A program made the translations under genes and the position numbers. From Protula sp. h YS-2021 (lineage: Eukaryota > Annelida > Polychaeta > Sabellida > Serpulidae), in NCBI GenBank assembly GCA_949752745.1, contig OX457026.1:48245256-48309255 (forward strand): DNA of 64,000 nt, given 5' to 3'. Positions 56,283 to 64,000 of this stretch are shown here, one piece after another (position 1 is the first letter of the stretch; every line of letters begins with the position of its first letter). Below the pieces are notes generated by a model that searched no databases, was not told the origin of the DNA, and saw nothing but the letters and a program-made list of their open reading frames with translations.

Positions 56283-57784
56283 CTGCAGATTTTATATAAA
56301 AACGTCACTTAATTTCTTCTGTTATTTTGTTTGAAATTAAATTTATAGCAAACCTGTAATAACAAGAACGAAGGTTTTGATACGTAATTAGTATGTTCAA
56401 TTTTAGTTACTTACGTCTTCGTACTGCTCATCAAAAACTGATTGACGTCTGTGTTCCGGTGGAACAAGGGTCTCCTCGCCCAGAAGTAACTTTCTCTTCA
56501 CTGAAGTGGCAGAAATATTCTGAAGTGGCTGAACTGGATCACCCTATAAGGAAAATAAATGGGCATCCTTATCATGAAAATTTGAAAAGGCACGAAAAGC
56601 AACCTTTATTTACTACACAATCATTTATAGGCCCAGACAATGTTCATTACTGAGCTGTCTTTTCTTTCTGTGCTATCTTCATCAACCTTTCATGACAAAA
56701 AATTATGATTTACCTCTGTAACTGACTTATTTTCGGTGCTGCTGGCTGAGATCGCCGTAGCAACAGGCCTCCTTTTACGCTCCACGTTGACATTGGGACA
56801 AAATGCCACGCCTCCATGTACACGCTGACCTTCCTAGAGAGGAAATGAGAACATAGGCATTGGAGATCCAAGTCCTCAGCCAAATAGCAGTTACATTACT
56901 GTTGGCGAGTTTCTCTTGTGAGATATCGCCTGGACAAAAATTGTTTACAGATAAACGGACTGACGAAGAGATAGAAATAATCTTCAACCAATGTTGTTGT
57001 AGCATACAAAAACTTTAAATACGTTGATAAAAATGTTTCATTATAATACATGTTTAAATAACTCCTTTTGAATTAAAAGTATTCAGCATTTAGTTTTGCC
57101 CTAATTTATTTTTTACTTACGTATTATAATCCATTCATCTAAGCAATTTCAAATAAACCCTGTTTGCGCCGGCCGGCGATTTTCTGCAAAATATCATTCC
57201 TATGACATGCATTTCTATTTATTAAAACAAGTATTTTCAAGCAAAACGCCCTTTTCCGAAGATAACATTTTCAACATACTTAAATATTTTTGAAAATAAA
57301 CTCACTTAATGTCACAGACGCGAACCGTTCACCGTTATTCAAGAAAGGACGTTGCAGGTAAAATGTAGCACCAACACAAACATGTTCTTTTAGGATAGAT
57401 ATTACAAGTCAACATTTACTTAATTGCTCTATTAAAATTCATTTCACGTCTATGGCACACTCGTGAGATAATTCTACCATGCTTAAAATATCTTGAATTA
57501 TGTAAAATTACCGAAGGGGTCAGTTAATGTCTTAAATATAGGGTAAAGGGAAGCTAAACTGAAACATATCTAGCTTGGAAATACTTTTTTTAATTCTTTT
57601 TACTAAAAATATTTCTAGGGGAGGGGAGAGACGTGATAGGAATCTTACACTACAACATACTATATATTTTCGGATCTGTAGTAGGTCCGTTGGCTGAATA
57701 CGAGGCGGCGGTGAAACTGTCGACAGGGATGGGAGGCGAGGTAGTTTCTTCGACGTCTTCTTAACAGCTGCCTATAATAAGAGT

Positions 57785-57815
<31 letters not shown>
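57785..57815. repeat. (TAA)n microsatellite, intron of copy 1
   Basis: Eight or nine TAA triplets; the duplicate copy has the same tract at 62868-62894. Confidence 0.9.
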
Positions 57816-58849
57816 TGCTTAAAAAGAAACTGAAATCGGTGGAACGGTGACGGATATATGTTGAGTACAAACTCATTATAATTAAGTCAGTTGCAAAAAA
57901 GTTCCTCAAAATGGCAAATTTTGATAGCTCGCCATTTTAACAATTTTTTGCTGAATCACCATAGGGGCAGGTGTTATGGTGCGCACAGTCTAAAAAATAA
58001 GTTCAATACATTTTTACTAGTTTTGTGTATAAATACTATGTGGATTTCTAGGAAATAAATGGGAAAAATGGTACAAATGATCTTTTTGTTGAAATTTGCC
58101 TTAAAAGGAAAATAGTTATTTTATTATTATATTTAAGATTTATTCTTTTACATTTTCAAAGGAAACGACAATGGAAAAAACTTACATGATAGCTACAAAT
58201 ACATTTTCTAGGTTCATCCAAAAGAACATTTTGTCCCGCGGCCGTCTTTGTTTCCGGACACTTTTCAACCTAGAGAAAAAAGCGCCTTAATAGACTATGG
58301 ATAAATGTGTCCATGAGAATTACGTATGACGAGGTATGGTGGATATTCGCCAAGGCAAATTGGATATAATTTTCACCCCTATAAACAAGTGGGAACTGTA
58401 AATTTTAAATTTAAAAGACAAGCCATGATCTTAACCGCGATCTGTTTCATACAAGATAAAAAATCGTTTGCTTACCAATTCATAAGCTGCATGCCATTTT
58501 TTCTGTCGTGGTGCCGGCCGGTTTCCCATACCCTTCGTCCAGTTTCCAGTCAGAGCAAAATTACGAAGACGCCTATGCCACTCGCTGTCAGACATGGCCT
58601 TATGCGTCTTTTTTGATTTCTCTTGAAATTCCATCTATAAGCGATATTATAGGATAAGTCTTGTGAATAAATTATTTTTTATCATAAATAATTACCCAAG
58701 CTATCATGTTGAAATTAACAATTATATCATAATTAATTGAATAAATATGTAATCGGTGGAGTGTACAAATGAGGAAGTACACAATATCTGTTTTAAAGTT
58801 TAAAATTTTGTGACGATACTTCAATTTTTTGGGAGATATGTGGATATGT

Positions 58850-60115
58850 CGATAGGGCTCATTTACAATACCGATCTTTGTTGGATCCAATACTTCCCAA
58901 ATGTAAAAGATTTCAAGAATCAATGCAGAAATGTAGGCTTGACTGTGTTAACAAACTCGTTCAACTGAGTAAGGATTGGAAAAATTTGTGAAGTTCAGCT
59001 GGGCCAATGCCCTTGGGCCGACACCGCTGATTTACAATACCAACACTTGTTGGCCTCAATACTACTTATAGTTAAGATAATGTAGGCTTGAGTGTGTTAA
59101 CAAACTCATTCCAGTATGTAGGGGTTGTGAAATTTCTGAAGTTCAGCTGGGCTAATGTCCTTGGGCTGATAGGGCTCATTTACAATACTGATCTTTGTTG
59201 GATCTAATACTTCCTAAATGTAAAAGATTTCAAGAATCGATGCAGAAATGTAGGCTCGAGTGTGTTAATAAACTCATTCAACTGAGTGAGGATTGGAAAA
59301 ATTTGTGAAGTTCAACTGGGCCAATGTCCTTGGGCCGACACCGCTGATTTACAATACCAACACTTGTTGACATCAATACTACTTATAGTTAAGATATCTT
59401 ATAAATCGATGCAGAAATGTAGGCTTGAGTGTGTTAATAAACTCATTCCAGTATGTAGGGGTTGTGAAATTTCTGACGTTCAGCTTGGCTAATGTCCTTG
59501 GGCCGATGGGGCTCATTTACAAAACCGATCTTTATTGGATCCAATACTTCCCAAATGTAAAAGATTTCAAGAATCGATGCAAAAATGTAGGCTTGAGTGT
59601 GTTAACAAACTCATTCAACTGAGTGAGGATTTGGGAAAATTTGTGAAGTTCAGCTGGGCCAATGTCCTTGGGCCGACACCGCTGATTTACAATACCAACA
59701 CTTGTTGACCTCAATGCTACTTATAGTTAAGATATCTTATAAATCGATGCAGAAATATAGGCTTGAGTGTGTTAACAAACTCATTCCAGTATGTAGGGGT
59801 TGTGAAATTTCTGAAGTTCATCTGGGGTAATGTCCTTTTGCCGATAGGGCTCATTTACAATACCGATCCTTGTTGGATCCAATACTTCCCAAATGCAAAA
59901 GATTTCAAGAATCAATGCAGAAATGTAGGCTTGAGTGTGTTAAGAAACTCATTCAACTGAGTAAGGATTGGAAAAATTTTTGAAGTTCAGTTCCTTTTGC
60001 CGACATCGCTGATTTACAATACCAAAACTTGTTATAATCAATACTACTCATAGTTAAGATAATGTAGGCTTGAGTGTGTTAACACACTCATTCCAGTATG
60101 TAGGGGTTGTGAAAG
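58850..60115 (+). repeat. Dimeric satellite, period about 317-339 bp, four dimers
   Basis: Two monomer types alternate. A has gctcatttacaataccgatc, tttgttggatccaatacttc and caactgagt(g/a)aggatt. B has gctgatttacaataccaaca, cttgttgacctcaatactac and ccagtatgtaggggttgtga. Both share gcagaaatgtaggcttgagt, gtgttaacaaactcatt, aagttcagctggg and aatgtccttgggccga. A-type starts are near 58855, 59172, 59508 and 59847. The last B unit runs directly into the truncated end of gene copy 2 at 60115/60116. Confidence 0.9.
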
Positions 60116-60424
60116 TTGTTCGGCGGCAGTGACGAGCGTACTCTTGGGGTGCGATGCATCGTACAACCTGCTTTTCTGTCAACTGCAGGCCGTCTTCTTT
60201 AAGTGCAAAGGTTTTGGCCCGAGTTAGTAAGGCCACGTCCTGACTATCCCAGGCAAATATACATGCCGAGATACGCTGCATAAATATGCGGTGTAATGGG
60301 TGAGCATCGGTTGTACAAACTGAGGATATGCGCCTGATAAAATGCCAAATATCCAGCTTCAGAAGTAAATCCCGCCACGCAGCAAAAGATGCCTTTGCTC
60401 GTCCAACTCCTGATGTGGCGAAAC
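60116..60424 (-). pseudogene. Transposase core fragment with LDIWH motif, copy 2
   Basis: The frame reads AWRDLLLKLDIWHFIRRISS, VCTTDAHPLHRIFMQRISAC, IFAWDSQDVALLTRAKTFAL and on to HCRRTT at the satellite junction. D-x-x-H after a beta strand is the form of the second acidic residue in several DDE transposase superfamilies, so this may be part of the catalytic core; that is an inference. The segment is missing from copy 1. Confidence 0.65.
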
Positions 60425-60907
60425 TGCAAGAACCCACTTGTACGTTGGTATGCGTGTCAATGGTGGTGGTTTCTGAAAGCGGACTTGTGCGGTACCTGTT
60501 TTCCCAACAAAGCGATCAAGTTCTGTCAGATATCTGACATTGTTTCTCAACCATGCCTCACTGTGTTGTTCCTGGAGCTGCCTCACTATTCGACTTGCAC
60601 TATTCCCAAGTGTTCTCTCCCGCAGCAAGCGAATAACTCTTACGTCGCAAGCATATCTACAACACAGTGATGCATAATTATATTTATACATAATTAATTT
60701 TATACATAATTAATCGTACATGATATTCTAATCATACAAAGTCAGACCTGAAAACGACTTGCATATCATTTTAAAAATCATATTATCATCTCACGTACAA
60801 CGAAAAATGATACAAACATTATATAAATATGTAAAACATTACACACTGCTTGTTTATGTTACACTATATTTCATAAAGTGGTAAAAGTAGAAATGCAAAA
60901 ATCTTAC

Positions 60908-61359
60908 TTTTGAGTCAGAATGGCCGGGAAAACCTCTCGGTGACCGATGTCTAACTGTTCTAGTATTGGAAGACCCTAAGACAGGTACCGCCTACAACAC
61001 GAAGTGCAAGTTAGCGTCTCGGTGACCATGCTGTAGTAGCCATCGAGGTCAAGCACCCGGCGAGCTCTTTTATGCATCCCCGCACCTGTAAGCCGCTTGC
61101 CGTGGTACGCTGGTTGTGTACATTTCAAGATCACGCGCCACATTCGATAAGGCATCCAAACAAAAAGGCGAGAACCAAAGTAAGAGGCCGGTGTGGGTGG
61201 CTGATTGCAAATAAAAGGCACCGGAGGTGGCTCAAACCACATTTTCAAAGGTGTTGCCAATTCTTTACGTCCTTTCTCATTAAAATGCAGCACACTTCGC
61301 GATATCCACCGGTGATCGCACTTGGGGATAGTTTGCACCCATAAACCAAGCAGCTCCAC
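60908..61359 (-). pseudogene. Cys/His (DUF6729-type) exon, copy 2, with one stop
   Basis: Open from 61359 to the TAG at 60976-60978, where the frame reads RRYLS-stop-GLPILEQLDIGH. The same stop is present in copy 1 at the equivalent codon. Boundaries (ctgcag at the acceptor, GTAAG at the donor) and length (452 nt) match copy 1 exactly. Confidence 0.8.
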
Positions 61360-62867
61360 CTGCAGACTTTATATAAAAACGTCTCTTAATTTCTTCTGTT
61401 ATTTTGTTTGAAATTAAACTTATAGCAAACCTGTAATAACAAGAACAAAGGTTTTGATACGTAATTAGTATGTTCAATTTTAGTTACTTACGTCTTCGTA
61501 CTGCTCATCAAAAACTGGTAGACGTCTGTGTTCCGGTGGAACAAGGGTCTCCTCGCCCAGAAGTAACTTTCTCTTCACTGAAGTGGCAGAAATATTCTGA
61601 AGTGGCTGAACTGGATCACCCTATAAGGAAAATGAATGGGCATCCTTACCATGAAATATTTGAAAAGGCACGAAAAGCAACCTTTATTTACTACACAATC
61701 ATTTATAGGCCCAGACAATGTTCATTACTGAGCTGTCTTTTCTTTCTGTGCTATCTTCATCAACCTTTCATGACAAAAAATTATGATTTACCTCTGTAAC
61801 TGACTTATTTTCGGTGCTGCTGGCTGAGATCGCCGTAGCAACAGGCCTCCTTTTACGCTCCACGTTGACATTGGGACAAAATGCCACGCCTCCATGTACA
61901 TGCTGACCTTTCTAGAGAGGAAATGAGAACATAGGCATTGGAGATCCAAGTCCTCAGCCAAATAGCAGTTACATTACTGTTGGCGAGTTTCTCTTGTGAG
62001 ATATCGCCTGGACAAAAATTGTTTACAGATAAACGGACTGACAAAGAGATAGAAATAATCTTCAACCGATGTTGTTGTAGCATACAAAAACTTTAAATAC
62101 GTTGATAAAAATGTTTCATTATAATACATGTTTAAATAACTCCTTTTGAATTAAAAGTATTCAGCATTTATTTTTGCCCTCATTTATTTTTTACTTACGT
62201 ATTATAATCCATTCATCTAAGCAATTTTAAATAAGCCCTGTTTGCGCCGGCCGGCGATTTTCTGCAAAATATCATTCCTATGACATGCATTTCTATTTAT
62301 TAAAACAAGTATTTTCAAGCAAAACGCCCTTTTCCGAAGATAACATTTTCAACATACTTAAATATTTTTGAAAATAAACTCACTTAATGTCACAGACGCG
62401 AACCGTTCACCGTTATTCAAGAAAGGAAGTTGCAGGTAAAATGTAGCACCAACACAAACATGTTCTTTTAGGATATATATTACAAGTCAACATTTACTTA
62501 ATTTCTCTATTAAAATTCATTTCACGTCTGTGGCACACTCGTGAGATAATTCTACCATGCTTAAAATATCTTGAATTATGTAAAATTACCGAAGGGGTCA
62601 GTTAATGTCTTAAATATAGGGTAAAGGGAAGCTAAGCTGAAACATATCTAGTTTGGAAATAATTTTTTTAATTCTTTTTACTAAAAATATTTTTAAGAGC
62701 GGGGAGAGACATGATAGGAATCTTGCACTACAACATACTACATATTTTCGGATCTGTAGTAGGTCCGTTGGCTGAATACGAGGCGGCGGTGAAACTGTCG
62801 ACAGGGATGGGAGGCGAGGTAGTTTCTTCGGTGTCTTCTTAACAGCTGCCTATAATAAGAGCTACAT

Positions 62868-62894
62868 AATAATAATAATAATAATAATAATAAT
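62868..62894. repeat. (TAA)n microsatellite, intron of copy 2
   Basis: Counterpart of the tract at 57785, differing slightly in length and flank. Confidence 0.9.
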
Positions 62895-64000
62895 ATATTT
62901 AAAACGAAATTGAAATCGGTGGAACGGTGCCGGATATATGTTGAGTACAAACTCATTATAATTAAGTCAGTTGCAAAAAAGTTCCTCAAAATGGCAATTT
63001 TTGATAGGTCGCCATTTTAACAATTTTTTGCTGATTTTAAAAATAAGACAATGTTGCACAACTTGAATGTATATATTTTCAGTGTACAGGGTTGCATATG
63101 CCCAGATTAAATAGTTTTGGCAAAATCGCGCTGAAATAAAACAGCAACTAAAGTGTGTCACTGACAGACGGACGGATAGAGGGCAATCCTATAGACCCCC
63201 TGGACTCGGCCGTTTGGGTCTGATATTGTCAGTTGGGACGAGCAACCCCAACATACAAACCATCCAGCGGGATTATCTAAACATGCAGGACAAAAAATAT
63301 TTTAGTTTCACTGATGTAGTTTTAAGGGACTTCACAGAGAGTTTGATTCAGAGAGTTTTTGTTTTCCTGTTTGTTGAAAAAGAATAATCATTACTCACGT
63401 CCGCACTTTCTGTGATGTCTTGTTCTTTGTGGTTCCACCATAACCCATAGCTTATTGCACGAATCACCATAGGGGCAGGTGTTATGGTGCGCACAGTCTA
63501 AAAAATAAGTTCAATACATTTTTACTAGTTTTGTGTGGAAATAATATGTGGATTTCTAGGAAATAAATGGGAAAAATGGTACAAATGATCTTTTTGGTGA
63601 AATTTGCCTTAAAAGGAAAATAGTTATTTTATTATTATATTTAAGATTTATTCTTTTACATTTTCAAAGGAAACGACAATGGAAAAAACTTACATGATAG
63701 CTACAAATACATTTTCTAGGTTCACCCAAAAGAACATTTTGTCCAGCGGCCTTCTTTGTTTCCGTACACTTTTCAACCTAGAGAAAAAAGCGCCTTAATA
63801 GACTATGGATAAATGTGTCCATGAGAATTACGTATGACGAGGTATGGTGGATATCCGCCAAGGCAAATTGGATATAATTTTCACCCCTATAAACAAGTGG
63901 GAACTGTAAATTTTAAATTTAAAAGACAAGCCATGATCTTAACCGCGATCTGTTTCATACAAGATAAAAAATCGTTTGCTTACCAATTCATAAGCTGCAT

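Larger units (their letters stand above)
50738..58634 (-). pseudogene. Transposase-like multi-exon gene, tandem copy 1 (DUF6729-type family)
   Basis: Exons in transcript order: 58634-58476, 58269-58186, 57989-~57953 (truncated), 57771-57661, 56833-56714, 56543-56415, 56282-55831, 55578-55251, 55011-54600, 54156-53947, 53808-53540, 52913-52692, 52407-52151, 51943-51689, 51540-51414, 51187-~51035, 50808-50738. Reading phase is consistent at nearly all junctions. Recognisable blocks are RQKKWHAAYEL; a Cys/His domain (FEPPPVPFICNQPPTP; VWMPYRMWRVILKC; HKRARRVLDLDGYYSMV); RLLRERTLGNSASRIVRQLQ; GTVTKGGIELPVYRCARGST; LLEGLRRWNEDRAREAV; GEAIGVEYLFRQTG; and TLTQWYNKRMRDQEE. These match a widespread, uncharacterised animal protein family that looks transposon-derived (family name from memory). 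Stops at 56229, 55923, 55899 and 51095 and loss of the central core make this copy non-functional. Confidence 0.75.
60116..64000 (-). pseudogene. Transposase-like multi-exon gene, tandem copy 2 (runs off window)
   Basis: It aligns with 54891-58492 of copy 1, introns included. Exons: 64000-63985 (partial), 63777-63694, 63497-63399, 62849-62739, 61911-61792, 61620-61492, 61359-60908, 60656-~60424, then a fused segment 60424-60116. The exon 63497-63399 (TVRTITPAPMVIRAISYGLW) is complete here, whereas copy 1 has lost its 3' half. The Cys/His exon lacks two of copy 1's stops but has the shared TAG at 60976. A deletion fuses PTYKWVLAV out of frame to SGVGRAKASFAAWRDLLLKL, and the coding sequence ends at the satellite, so all downstream exons are missing. 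Confidence 0.75.

Overview
This window is eukaryotic, almost certainly animal, nuclear DNA. It is AT-rich, its genes are split by GT-AG introns, and it is crowded with transposable elements, satellites and microsatellites. There is no bacterial gene order, ribosome binding site or CRISPR array. The repertoire (DIRS retrotransposons, Helentron-like and foldback elements, a 5'-truncated LINE, tRNA- and 5S-like fragments) fits an aquatic invertebrate such as a mollusc. That placement is inference, not something the sequence proves.

Layout. (1) About 0.6-13.7 kb, + strand: the 3' part of a multi-exon gene for a protein with zinc fingers at both ends and a tyrosine-recombinase-like core with all expected catalytic positions. 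Its introns hold three copies of a degenerate repeat, two tRNA-like SINE heads and a region with 5S rRNA-like boxes. (2) 14.5-19.6 kb: a tandem array of a roughly 1,137-bp unit. (3) 19.6-25.6 kb: no gene; minisatellites, microsatellites and the 3' end of a LINE. (4) 25.6-33.0 kb and 40.7-48.7 kb: two DIRS-type tyrosine-recombinase retrotransposons in the same orientation (- strand). Each has inverted termini and an internal complementary region matching both ends. Copy A is badly decayed; copy B has an open gag and two nonsense codons in its enzymatic frames. (5) 33-40.7 kb and 48.7-50.6 kb: non-coding DNA with a nested Helentron-like/foldback insertion, two more foldback elements, simple repeats, a strong hairpin cluster and an unusual array of TGACGTCA palindromes. 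(6) 50.7-64 kb, - strand: two tandem copies of a long multi-exon gene resembling a family of uncharacterised animal transposase-like proteins, separated by a dimeric satellite. Both copies are broken, share one stop codon and carry private lesions.

No conventional cellular operon or pathway is present. The main working parts are recombinases and transposases at different stages of decay. The recombinase gene at the left end is the best candidate for an intact, possibly host-retained, function. The right-hand duplication records a sequence of events: an ancestral stop, then duplication, then separate deletions. The foldback elements, with arms made of 15-18 bp repeats, are the most distinctive repeat family.

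All exon boundaries were read by eye from splice signals and reading phase. Family names are from recognition of motifs, without database searches.
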